Shown: positions 19,003 through 26,332, numbered from the stretch's first letter. The stretch is DNA of 39,479 nt from Bacteroidales bacterium (GCA_021738505.1 JAIPBW010000026.1:1-39479); one strand, 5' to 3'. Notes: generated from the letters alone by a model not told the origin. Numbers and translations: made by a program.

Positions 19003-19228
19003 TTTCTCTCCAATTTTATGCAAAAATAATCACCTAAACATTAGAAAAGCATGTCCATTAAATAAACTTATCAAGAATCGTTTGTTAAATACTGATAACC
19101 ACATATATTAAAAAGCTTAAAACCTGCTTTTTTCTCCTGATATCCAGTTTCAGGTTTACTAACAAACAAACCCAGTAAAGATTACAAGAAATTAGCAACT
19201 TCCGCATTTACACCATAATATTATAATA

Positions 19229-19981
19229 CTATAAAAACAGATGCTCAGGATAGTTTATTTTGCATAGAAATAAGCCTTTGCCGGGAACAGATTTGCCCGC
19301 ATATTGACGATTTTTATAAGACATTATTTTCTCCACATCTTCTACTTCAATCTGTCCTCTGCCAACATCTATTAACGTACCAACAATAGCTCGTACCATA
19401 TTACGTAAAAAGCGGTCGGCAGATATATGAAAAACCAGTAATTTATTATCGGAAAACCACCTGGCTTTTCTTACATCGCAAATAAAATTATTAACATCAG
19501 TTCCGGAACGGGCGAAGCTACTAAAATCGTGTGTCCCGATTAAGTATTTTGCCGCTTCATTCATTTTAGTCAAGTCCAATGGTGCTAAAAAAATATGTGC
19601 ATAGTCATTCAAAAATGGATCCTTCACGGTTGTAATATAATATTTATAGGATCGCTCAATAGCATCAAAGCGCGCATGTGCATCTTTTTTAACAGGATGT
19701 AGGTTATGCAGAACAACAGACGAAGGTAAAAAACGATTCATTTTATAAACAAAGTCGTTTATATCTAGGTCTTTCATATCAATATCCGTATGAGCAAAGA
19801 AGTTTTTTGCATGCACACCTGCATCTGTTCTTCCCGCCCCCATAACGGCAACATTTTGTTTTAAGAAAACAGACATGTGATCTTCCAGACATTGTTGCAC
19901 TGTATAATGTGCTTTCTGGCGCTGCCAGCCATGAAAAGGTCCTCCATCAAAAGAAAGTTCTATAAAATAGCGGCTAACCAT
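19229..19981 (-). CDS. truA: tRNA pseudouridine synthase A (TruA)
   Basis: This protein of about 250 residues matches TruA throughout. It starts MVSRYFIELSFDGGPFHGWQ, has the catalytic aspartate motif GAGRTDAGVHA (about 47-57) and the later FLRNMVRAIVGTLIDVGRG (about 190-208). It converts uridine to pseudouridine at positions 38-40 of the tRNA anticodon stem. I prefer the ATG at 19981 because the family's conserved region begins there. The frame stays open for 13 more codons upstream (to 20020), but those residues do not look like TruA. It is a housekeeping gene, not linked to the hydrogenase operon transcribed in the other direction. Confidence 0.93.
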   Translation of the reverse strand: MVSRYFIELSFDGGPFHGWQRQKAHYTVQQCLEDHMSVFLKQNVAVMGAGRTDAGVHAKNFFAHTDIDMKDLDINDFVYKMNRFLPSSVVLHNLHPVKKDAHARFDAIERSYKYYITTVKDPFLNDYAHIFLAPLDLTKMNEAAKYLIGTHDFSSFARSGTDVNNFICDVRKARWFSDNKLLVFHISADRFLRNMVRAIVGTLIDVGRGQIEVEDVEKIMSYKNRQYAGKSVPGKGLFLCKINYPEHLFL

Positions 19982-20101
19982 AATTTTGATTTGCGGCAAA
20001 ATTACGAATAAATTAAACAATCAGGATCAGGCACGGTTGCAAAGCGAACAATTTAATTTAGACTACCTATAAATTAGCAAAAACAACGAAAAAAAGCACC
20101 A

Positions 20102-20119
20102 TTGTTATTCAGCTAACAA
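20102..20119 (+). promoter_or_regulatory. Rex-like operator 1 upstream of hydCBA
   Basis: The 18-bp dyad TTGTTATTCAGCTAACAA has perfect 6-bp arms TTGTTA/TAACAA around a 6-base spacer. This is the size and symmetry of the operator bound by Rex, the NADH/NAD+-responsive repressor (TTGT-N10-ACAA). It lies 10 bases upstream of the likely -7 box, so binding would cover the -33 region. Confidence 0.65.
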
Positions 20120-20129
20120 AACTCTTTCT

Positions 20130-20137
20130 TATCTTTG
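20130..20137 (+). promoter_or_regulatory. -7 element of the hydCBA promoter
   Basis: TATCTTTG matches TAnnTTTG and lies between the two Rex-like dyads, 65 bases before the hydC ATG. The nearest upstream TTG (20102-20104) is 25 bases away, longer than the usual 19-21, so the -33 box is uncertain. Confidence 0.5.
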
Positions 20138-20145
20138 AACCTTCA

Positions 20146-20163
20146 TTGTTATTCTAATAACAA
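20146..20163 (+). promoter_or_regulatory. Rex-like operator 2 upstream of hydCBA
   Basis: The 18-bp dyad TTGTTATTCTAATAACAA has perfect 8-bp arms (TTGTTATT/AATAACAA) around a 2-base centre. It shares nine leading bases with operator 1 and starts 44 bases downstream of it, just after the predicted transcription start. A bound repressor here would block initiation or early elongation. Confidence 0.68.
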
Positions 20164-20202
20164 ACCAAAAAAACAAAACTACAATCAATAAAGGAGGTTA
20201 AA

Positions 20203-20670
20203 ATGTCGAATACACAACAAATGGTCAAAGAGCTTGTAGAAAAACATGGCCGGGAAAGAACCAATCTGATGGCTATTCTACAAGGTGTTGTAGATCAACA
20301 GAATCATTTAGATGACCAGGCTATAATCGAAATTGCCAGAGAAATGGATTTATCTGCAGCTCAGGTTTATGGCACTGCATCTTTTTACACATTTTTGGAT
20401 ATTAAACCCAGAGGGGAATATGTAATCCGCCTATGCAGAACAATTACATGCGATATGAAAGGTAAACGGGAGATTCTACATACATTGGAAAATCTTCTCA
20501 AAGTTAATATCGGGGAAACCACACCTGATAATAAATTCACATTACTGGAAACCAACTGTTTGGGATGGTGCCATAAAGGGCCTGCAATGCTAATTAACAA
20601 CAAAGCATATACTGAACTTACACCGGAAAAAGTGAAAGAAATCATCACAGAAATCAAGCACAAAAGCTAA
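20203..20670 (+). CDS. hydC: NAD-linked [FeFe]-hydrogenase gamma subunit (NuoE-like, HydC)
   Basis: This 155-residue protein has the thioredoxin-like [2Fe-2S] fold of NuoE. After an N-terminal helical bundle (about 1-70), the four cluster cysteines appear as CRTITC (about 81-86) and CLGWC (about 121-125). In HydABC-type hydrogenases this subunit passes electrons to or from the FMN subunit. A strong AGGAGG Shine-Dalgarno (20192-20197) sits 5 bases before the ATG, unusual for this phylum. It is the first gene of hydC-hydB-hydA, with 13 bases to hydB and two Rex-like dyads in its promoter. The product is cytoplasmic. The only reasonable alternative, a complex I subunit, is excluded by the neighbouring [FeFe]-hydrogenase. 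Confidence 0.9.
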   Translation: MSNTQQMVKELVEKHGRERTNLMAILQGVVDQQNHLDDQAIIEIAREMDLSAAQVYGTASFYTFLDIKPRGEYVIRLCRTITCDMKGKREILHTLENLLKVNIGETTPDNKFTLLETNCLGWCHKGPAMLINNKAYTELTPEKVKEIITEIKHKS

Positions 20671-20683
20671 AACGGAGGTCATT

Positions 20684-21850
20684 ATGGCAGATACAAAACA
20701 ATTGAAAAGAGTTGATATAATTTTTACAGAAGATTGTAATTATAAAGACATATTATCTGAAGCGCTACAATCCAGCAATGAAGATATCGTCCAGTCCCTG
20801 CTTAATTCAGGACTGCGAGGGCGCGGTGGAGCTGGCTTTCCAACCGGGATGAAATGGAAATTCACAGCTCAGGAAGAATCCGATGAGAAATTTATCATTT
20901 GTAATGCAGATGAGGGCGAACCGGGTACCTTTAAAGACCGTGAAATTCTGTTTAAAGTTCCCTTCAAAGTTTTTGGCGGGATGGCTGTCGGAGCTAAAGT
21001 CATCGGCGCTAAAGAAGGGTATATTTATTTACGCGGAGAGTACAAATTCTTGCTCGATGATTTACAAAAACATCTGGACGAGTTTCATAATGTTTTAGAT
21101 GAATTAAATTTTGATTTCAGAATTAAAATTGTCACGGGCGCCGGTGCTTACATTTGTGGCGAAGAAAGCGCATTATTCGAATCCATGGAAGGTAAACGCG
21201 GAGAGCCCCGCAACAAGCCACCCTATCCTACCACTTATGGATACAAAGGAAAACCAACGGTTATCAATAATGTGGAAACATTGGTTTATGCATTAATGAT
21301 TTGCCGTTTAGGAGGAGAGAAGTTTAAAGAACTTGGTACTGATGATTCCAGAGGATCAAAAGTATTTTCTGTCTCCGGTGATACGCCTATACCTGGCATT
21401 TATGAACTTGAGTTGGGAATGACTCTTGAAAACTTTGTGGAAGAATTTGGCGATGGAGACACAAAATCAGTACAAGTAGGTGGTGCCGCAGGCTTTTGCG
21501 TTCCCCGTAAACATTTCAAGGATACCATTATTGGATTTGAAGGTGTTCCTACCGGGGGATCAATGATGATATTCAACAGTTCCCGTTCTATGTATAATGT
21601 CATACATAATTATCTGGAATTTTTTGAAGAAGAATCCTGTGGACAATGTACTCCTTGCCGCGTAGGTTGTCAGCAGCTACTACTCGGAGTTGAAGCAGTG
21701 AAACGTGGAGACAAACCCATTGAGTACCTTAATGAACTGCTTAAACTTACAGAAACGATGAAAATGACATCCAAATGTGGTTTGGGACAGTCTGTAGCAA
21801 ACTCATTTGCTTCTATCGTTGATAACTTCAAAGAAGAAATGATCTATTAA
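20684..21850 (+). CDS. hydB: NAD-linked [FeFe]-hydrogenase beta subunit (NuoF-like, HydB), short form
   Basis: This 388-residue protein contains the complete NuoF core. The FMN/NADH-binding motifs are LRGRGGAGFPTGMKW (about 45-59), CNADEGEPGTFKDRE (about 72-86) and GAGAYICGEESAL (about 149-161). Near the end it has the [4Fe-4S] ligands of cluster N3 (CGQCTPC, about 323-329, and a later Cys in SKCGLG). It oxidises NADH or reduces NAD+ for the hydrogenase. Classical bifurcating HydB subunits (about 600 residues) have an extra N-terminal [2Fe-2S] domain and a C-terminal 2x[4Fe-4S] domain. Both are absent here, and the protein ends shortly after the N3 helix. GGAGG (20674-20678) precedes the ATG by 5 bases. 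Confidence 0.92.
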   Translation: MADTKQLKRVDIIFTEDCNYKDILSEALQSSNEDIVQSLLNSGLRGRGGAGFPTGMKWKFTAQEESDEKFIICNADEGEPGTFKDREILFKVPFKVFGGMAVGAKVIGAKEGYIYLRGEYKFLLDDLQKHLDEFHNVLDELNFDFRIKIVTGAGAYICGEESALFESMEGKRGEPRNKPPYPTTYGYKGKPTVINNVETLVYALMICRLGGEKFKELGTDDSRGSKVFSVSGDTPIPGIYELELGMTLENFVEEFGDGDTKSVQVGGAAGFCVPRKHFKDTIIGFEGVPTGGSMMIFNSSRSMYNVIHNYLEFFEEESCGQCTPCRVGCQQLLLGVEAVKRGDKPIEYLNELLKLTETMKMTSKCGLGQSVANSFASIVDNFKEEMIY

Positions 21851-21884
21851 TTTACCGCTTGTCGAATTGAAAACAAGAAAATAT

Positions 21885-23672
21885 ATGTCTAAAATGATAA
21901 ACTTAAATATAGATGGAATTGATGTCAGCGTTGAAGAAGGGAAAACAGTACTCGATGCTGCCAAAAAAATAAAAGTTAAAGTCCCCACGCTGTGTTTCCA
22001 TGAAGACCTTTGCGTTGCCGGAAATTGTCGCGTTTGCGTTGTCGAACAAGAAGGAAAAGGATTAATTGCTTCCTGCGCGATGCCTGCGCAAGAAGGTATG
22101 AAAATCCATACCAACACACTGAAAGTACGACGCTCAAGAAAACACATTATCGAGTTATTGCTCTCAGAGCACAATGCCGATTGTACAAAGTGTTTCAAAA
22201 ACGGAAATTGCGAACTTCAGGAATTAGCCAATGAATATCGCACAGGTAATCAGGTTTTTCTGGATCTTGTTCCGGAAAAAAACTATACCGTCGATCAATC
22301 CTCTCCTTCCATTATGAAAGACGACAGCAAATGTATCCGCTGTCAACGTTGTGTAAGGACCTGTGAGCAATTGCAAGCTGTTAGTGCATTGGCTGTTGCT
22401 AACAAAGGAGGCAACATGAAAATATCCAGCTTTTTCGATCGCCCGATGCATGAAGTGGTTTGTACCAATTGCGGGCAATGTATCAATCGTTGTCCTACAG
22501 GTGCTCTCATTGAGGTTAATGACATCGAAAATGTATGGGATGCAATTTATGATGAAAGCAAACATGTTATTATCCAAACAGCCCCTGCAGTGCGCATCGG
22601 TTTAGGTGAAGAACTTGGCTTTGATCCCGGAAAACGTGTTACGGGAAAAATGGTTACCGCCCTTAAGCGTCTTGGTTTTGACTCTGTACTGGACACCCAG
22701 TTTACGGCTGACCTGACAATTATGGAAGAAGGTACCGAGTTGCTTACAAAGCTGAAAAAAGCACTTGTAGACGGTGATGAATCCGTACACCTGCCAATGA
22801 CGACCTCATGCTCACCAGGCTGGGTTAAATTTATAGAGCATACATTCCCTGAATTACTGGACAATGTATCCTCCTGTAAGTCACCACAACAAATGTTTGG
22901 TACGTTAGCCAAGACCTATTACGCTCAAAAACGTAATCTGGACCCGAAAGATATAATTTCTGTATCTGTCATGCCGTGTACGGCGAAAAAGTTTGAAGCC
23001 GATCGTCCGGAAATGACCGATAGTGGTTATAAAGATGTGGATTATGCAATTACCACACGGGAACTGGCCATTATGGTTAAGCAAGCCGGGCTTGAATTCC
23101 TTGAGCTTGAGGATCAAAAATTTGACAGCCTCATGGGCGATTCTTCCGGAGCAGCAACTATTTTCGGAGCCACAGGAGGTGTAATGGAAGCTGCCCTGAG
23201 AACAGCTTATGAAATTGTTACCGGCCGTGAAGTTCCGTTTAAAAACTTAAATATTGAACCGGTCCGTGGTTTTGGCGGAGTGCGCGAAGCTACCATTAAA
23301 ATAGAAGATCCGGTTGAAGACTGGAAGTTTCTTGATGGTGTAGAGTTACGATGCGCTGTTGCACATGGATTAGCGAATGCCAAAGAGCTGATGCAGGCTG
23401 TAAAAGATGGCAAGGCCAATTATCATTTCATCGAAATCATGGCTTGTCCGGGCGGTTGTCTTGGAGGCGGAGGTCAGCCTATACCAACCAATCAGGCTAT
23501 TCGGGATAAGCGTGCTAAAGCCATTTATGAAGAAGACATGGACCTTCCAGTTCGTAAATCACATGAAAATCCGGAAATCGTTAAGATATACGAAGATTTC
23601 TTAGGTGAGCCATTAGGCCATAAATCTCATGAACTCTTACACACGAAATATGTAGCTCGTGAACGTTATTAA
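21885..23672 (+). CDS. hydA: [FeFe]-hydrogenase catalytic subunit (HydA)
   Basis: This 595-residue protein has, in order: an N-terminal [2Fe-2S] domain (C at CFHEDLCVAGNCRVC, about 30-44, and ASC); a His-containing [4Fe-4S] motif (H-x3-C-x2-C-x5-C around DCTKCFKNGNC); two [4Fe-4S] motifs (CIRCQRCVRTC and CTNCGQCINRC); the H-cluster domain with L1 TSCSPGW, L2 MPCTAKKFE and L3 EIMACPGGCLGGGGQP; and a C-terminal small-subunit-like tail (HELLHTKY). It catalyses reversible proton reduction to H2. L1 has Ser where the textbook TSCCPxW has its second Cys. I start at the ATG at 21885 (MSKMINLN); an in-frame TTG at 21867 is less likely. Maturases HydE, HydF and HydG are not nearby. A terminator follows. 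Confidence 0.95.
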   Translation: MSKMINLNIDGIDVSVEEGKTVLDAAKKIKVKVPTLCFHEDLCVAGNCRVCVVEQEGKGLIASCAMPAQEGMKIHTNTLKVRRSRKHIIELLLSEHNADCTKCFKNGNCELQELANEYRTGNQVFLDLVPEKNYTVDQSSPSIMKDDSKCIRCQRCVRTCEQLQAVSALAVANKGGNMKISSFFDRPMHEVVCTNCGQCINRCPTGALIEVNDIENVWDAIYDESKHVIIQTAPAVRIGLGEELGFDPGKRVTGKMVTALKRLGFDSVLDTQFTADLTIMEEGTELLTKLKKALVDGDESVHLPMTTSCSPGWVKFIEHTFPELLDNVSSCKSPQQMFGTLAKTYYAQKRNLDPKDIISVSVMPCTAKKFEADRPEMTDSGYKDVDYAITTRELAIMVKQAGLEFLELEDQKFDSLMGDSSGAATIFGATGGVMEAALRTAYEIVTGREVPFKNLNIEPVRGFGGVREATIKIEDPVEDWKFLDGVELRCAVAHGLANAKELMQAVKDGKANYHFIEIMACPGGCLGGGGQPIPTNQAIRDKRAKAIYEEDMDLPVRKSHENPEIVKIYEDFLGEPLGHKSHELLHTKYVARERY

Positions 23673-23699
23673 TCAAGCTATCTATATCTAACTAAATCC

Positions 23700-23728
23700 A
23701 GAGCTGCCTTTTAGGGCAGCTCTTTTTT
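23700..23728 (+). terminator. Rho-independent terminator after hydA
   Basis: The 9-bp stem AGAGCTGCC/GGCAGCTCT (23700-23708 and 23715-23723) is followed by a T-tract. It separates the catalytic operon from the signalling genes, which then have their own promoter. Confidence 0.9.
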
Positions 23729-23736
23729 AGCCCTGC

Positions 23737-23754
23737 TTGTTATATTATTAACAC
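23737..23754 (+). promoter_or_regulatory. Rex-like operator 3, upstream of the DRTGG operon
   Basis: TTGTTATATTATTAACAC is an 18-bp dyad, TTGTTA-N6-TAACAc, differing from a perfect arm pair only in the last base. It has the same form as the two dyads in front of hydC, and lies between the hydA terminator and the -33 box of the next promoter. Confidence 0.58.
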
Positions 23755-23771
23755 TGTTATTTTTTTAACAT
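23754..23771 (+). promoter_or_regulatory. Rex-like operator 4, upstream of the DRTGG operon
   Basis: The core TGTTA-N6-TAACA (23755-23770) directly follows operator 3, with start points 17 bases apart. The outermost bases of an ideal TTGTTA/TAACAA pair are missing, so this is the weakest of the four dyads. It ends 4 bases before the TTG of the promoter. Confidence 0.48.
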
Positions 23772-23775
23772 TTTC

Positions 23776-23807
23776 TTGCATTTTGTGTTGTGTAATTCGT
23801 ATATTTG
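23776..23807 (+). promoter_or_regulatory. Promoter of the DRTGG/ATPase/Fe-S operon
   Basis: TTG (23776-23778), a 21-base spacer and TATATTTG (23800-23807) fit the Bacteroidota primary promoter consensus. The -7 box ends 20 bases before the ATG at 23828. Confidence 0.6.
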
Positions 23808-23827
23808 TCTCATCAAACAAAAAATAT

Positions 23828-24202
23828 ATGAGCCTGAAAACAAAAAACATAAACCACCTGACCGTGCATTCTATAGCCCAAGTTGTAAATGGTACGATTT
23901 CCGGTGCACCTGTTGATACAGAGCAAAAAATAGAATATGCATTTGCTTCCGATTTGATGAGCGATGTGCTTATGTTAGATACTAACGATATCACTCTTAT
24001 CACAGGTTTAGCCAACCCACAAGTTATCCGCACCGCTGAGATGTCGGATATTAACCTGGTTATCATTGCAAGAGACAAAAAATGCAGTAGTGAAATGATC
24101 AATCTGGCACGGGAAAATAACATAACCATTATTGAAACTCCCTACTCGGTTTTTAAAGTCAGTGGGTTATTGTACAATCAAGGAATCAAACCAATCTTTT
24201 AA
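23828..24202 (+). CDS. DRTGG-domain protein 1 of the hydrogenase locus
   Basis: This protein of about 124 residues consists almost entirely of one DRTGG-type alpha/beta domain. Recognisable segments are an N-terminal strand-helix (VHSIAQVVNGTI), then FASDLMSDVLML, a hydrophobic strand (LVIIARD) and a final TPYSVFKVSGLLY. DRTGG domains occur next to CBS domains or phosphotransacetylase and are thought to bind a small ligand, but their role is not established. In many fermentative bacteria such proteins are encoded with HydABC hydrogenases. I start at the ATG at 23828, 20 bases after the -7 box; a longer frame begins upstream of that promoter box. The next gene follows after 3 bases, so this is the first gene of an operon. 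A second DRTGG gene is at 25973. Confidence 0.8.
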   Translation: MSLKTKNINHLTVHSIAQVVNGTISGAPVDTEQKIEYAFASDLMSDVLMLDTNDITLITGLANPQVIRTAEMSDINLVIIARDKKCSSEMINLARENNITIIETPYSVFKVSGLLYNQGIKPIF

Positions 24203-24205
24203 ATT

Positions 24206-24622
24206 TTGAATATAAAATTTGACATAGAAGGGGGAAATTTTAGCTCAGCCGGATTAGCCTCCAGTGAGGTAAAAAGGCTATTAAAACAGCTCAATATAGA
24301 CATAAAAACTATAAAACGGTTAGTTGTAGCCATGTATGAAGCTGAAGTTAACATCGTGGCTCATGCTTATCAGGGAGAAGCTGATGTTGAGATCAACGAA
24401 GATCATATAAAGGTTGTGTTTACAGATCATGGCCCGGGAATAGACGACATTGATCTGGCTATGCAAAAAGGATATTCCACTGCCAGCGAACAAGTGCGCG
24501 AAATGGGATTTGGCGCAGGGATGGGATTACCAAACATAAAATCACACGCTGACAAACTCAATATAACAAGTGAAGTAGGAAAAGGAACACGAGTAGAAAT
24601 AATCTGTTATTTGAACGCTTAA
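24206..24622 (+). CDS. GHKL ATPase related to anti-sigma-factor kinases (RsbW/SpoIIAB-like)
   Basis: This 138-residue protein is a single HATPase_c domain. The N-box is YEAEVNIVAHAY (about 47-58), the G1 box DHGPGI (about 77-82) and the G2 region MGFGAGMGL (about 102-110), with KGTRVEIICYL at the end. Stand-alone domains of this size act as serine kinases of anti-sigma-antagonists in partner switching. No STAS-domain partner or SpoIIE-type phosphatase is seen nearby, so the target is unknown. The only plausible start is TTG at 24206, 3 bases after the previous stop; the next Met would delete the first quarter of the domain. The following gene starts after 5 bases. The pairing with DRTGG and Fe-S proteins suggests a redox-responsive switch around the hydrogenase (inference). 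Confidence 0.82.
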   Translation: MNIKFDIEGGNFSSAGLASSEVKRLLKQLNIDIKTIKRLVVAMYEAEVNIVAHAYQGEADVEINEDHIKVVFTDHGPGIDDIDLAMQKGYSTASEQVREMGFGAGMGLPNIKSHADKLNITSEVGKGTRVEIICYLNA

Positions 24623-24627
24623 AAACT

Positions 24628-25968
24628 ATGACAAAACAAGCTTTTCATCACGCCCTTAAAATAGATAAAGACCTTTGCATTGGATGTGCTAACTGCATGA
24701 GAGTTTGCCCGACAGAAGCAATACGGGTAAGAGAAGGCAAAGCTAATTTGGAAGCTAATCGCTGCATTGATTGTGGTGAATGTTACAGACATTGCCCGGT
24801 AAATGCCATCATTATCGAACAAGATGATTTTACGAATATTCACAATTTCCAATACAGAGTTGCCTTAGTCCCTTCGATTTTTTTCGGCCAGTTTCCTGAG
24901 GATGTACAAACAGAAGAGATCCACAGTAGTTTGAAACAACAAGGCTTTACTCATGTCTTTGAAGTTGAAAACTCTACAGAAATTGTATGGCGTAAACAGC
25001 AGGAAGAGCTGAAAAACCAGGAAAACACCAGACCGTTAATATCTGCTTTTTGCCCGGCTATTGTTCGGCTAATACAAGTGAAATTCCCTTCCTTAATCCC
25101 AAATCTGTTATCCATCAAACCTCCTTTAGATGTAAGTGCTTTATACTTCAAGAAAAAGTTAATCGACCAGGGTATAACGGAAGATAAAATTGGAATTTTT
25201 TATATAACGCAATGTGCAGCTAAGATCGCAGCAATAAAAAGTCCTGTAGGTGAAGACAAATCGGCTATTGACGGGGTTATAAACATGGATTACCTTTATA
25301 ACAAGGTATTTACTTTTATCAAACAACATAACAACGATCGTTGCGCCCTTCCCGACCGGCAGCACCTTAGCTCGCGAGATATACTGTGGAGCTTAACCAA
25401 CGGAGAAAAAGACCACAATGGGCAACGAAGCCTGGCCATAGATGGTATTAACAACGTAATGGCCATTCTTGAACGCGTCGAAAACGAAGAGATGAGTAAT
25501 ATCGATTTTCTGGAACTACGCGCTTGTGATGAAAGTTGCGCCGGAGGAGTGTTAACAAGCGGAAACCGTTTCTTAACAGTAGAAAGAATGAGAAACCGGG
25601 CCGAAAATGCGACTGAGCAAAAAAATGAAGAGTTTTTATCTTACAGAGACTATTTGCTTAACAATATTACTATAGGCCCCGTAGAGCCTCGTTCTATGAT
25701 GAAACTTGACAATGATCTCTCCATAGCTTTACGCAAAATGCGACAAGTCCAGATGACAATGGAACGACTCCCCAGGGTAGACTGTACAGTGTGTGGAGCG
25801 CCCAGTTGCAGAGCTCTTGCTGAAGATATTGTGCAAGGAAAAGCAAGCATAAACGATTGCATTTTTATTCAAAAACGGAAAGAACAAAAAGAATTAATGA
25901 GTAAAGAAGAATCCCTGGAAATTATGAAATCCATCTGGGGAAAACCCAAACTTGATAAAAACCGTTAG
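24628..25968 (+). CDS. Fe-S protein with a modified [FeFe]-hydrogenase-like domain
   Basis: This 446-residue protein starts with a 2x[4Fe-4S] ferredoxin domain (CIGCANCMRVCP about 17-28, CIDCGECYRHCP about 47-58). Then comes a region of about 270 residues homologous to the H-cluster domain of HydA, and finally a [4Fe-4S] motif C-x2-C-x4-C-x16-C (CTVCGAPSC about 389-397, ending at NDC). In the hydrogenase-like part, L1 reads FCPAIVRL, L2 TQCAAKIAA and L3 ACDESCAGG. The four cysteines that could hold the cubane are present, but the proton-relay Cys and the GGGQP end of L3 are gone. It is therefore unlikely to make H2 and more likely to be a redox sensor or electron-transfer scaffold. It sits between two DRTGG genes and is translationally coupled to the next one. 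Confidence 0.85.
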   Translation: MTKQAFHHALKIDKDLCIGCANCMRVCPTEAIRVREGKANLEANRCIDCGECYRHCPVNAIIIEQDDFTNIHNFQYRVALVPSIFFGQFPEDVQTEEIHSSLKQQGFTHVFEVENSTEIVWRKQQEELKNQENTRPLISAFCPAIVRLIQVKFPSLIPNLLSIKPPLDVSALYFKKKLIDQGITEDKIGIFYITQCAAKIAAIKSPVGEDKSAIDGVINMDYLYNKVFTFIKQHNNDRCALPDRQHLSSRDILWSLTNGEKDHNGQRSLAIDGINNVMAILERVENEEMSNIDFLELRACDESCAGGVLTSGNRFLTVERMRNRAENATEQKNEEFLSYRDYLLNNITIGPVEPRSMMKLDNDLSIALRKMRQVQMTMERLPRVDCTVCGAPSCRALAEDIVQGKASINDCIFIQKRKEQKELMSKEESLEIMKSIWGKPKLDKNR

Positions 25969-25972
25969 TGTT

Positions 25973-26332
25973 ATGACGATAGAAGAAATTAAAAATAAAT
26001 TGGATTTATCTGTTTTCTCAGGCCAGGACGGACTTAGCAAAACAGCAACAGGCGGCTACGTTTCCGACCTCCTCAGCGATGTTATGGGAAATGCCAAAGA
26101 GGGCCAGGTATGGATTACACTGCAAACCCATAAAAACATAATGGCTATTGCCTCTTTAAAAGATATCGCGGCTATTATTATTGTAAAAGACCTGCAACCG
26201 AGTGAAGAAACTATTGAGTTCAGCAACAAAGAAAACATTCCGTTGTTATCTACATCAAAATCTGCCTTTGAAATCACAGGCCAATTATATGAAACCTTCA
26301 TGTTTGCCAAAAGCACACAAGAGAATGATTAA
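25973..26332 (+). CDS. DRTGG-domain protein 2 of the hydrogenase locus
   Basis: This protein of about 119 residues is a second single-domain DRTGG protein. GGYVSDLLSDVMGNA (about 25-39) aligns with ASDLMSDVL of the first, followed by a strand-rich AAIIIVKDLQ and TSKSAFEITGQLYE. It is clearly a paralogue of the 23828-24202 product, but low identity suggests old divergence and separate roles. I chose the ATG at 25973, 4 bases after the stop of the Fe-S protein gene; the frame also reaches back to a TTG inside that gene. The function of these single-domain proteins in hydrogenase loci has not been established as far as I know. A 300-base gap with a periodic repeat follows. Confidence 0.78.
   Translation: MTIEEIKNKLDLSVFSGQDGLSKTATGGYVSDLLSDVMGNAKEGQVWITLQTHKNIMAIASLKDIAAIIIVKDLQPSEETIEFSNKENIPLLSTSKSAFEITGQLYETFMFAKSTQEND

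Noticed and set aside
19090-19115. Similarity of AACCACATATATTAAAAAG to a segment near 14331 as evidence of a wider duplication
   Set aside because: It is short and AT-rich, and no flanking similarity was found. It is probably chance.
23783-23827. Upstream extension of DRTGG protein 1 to 23783
   Set aside because: The extension would begin before the -7 promoter box at 23800-23807 and does not resemble the domain.
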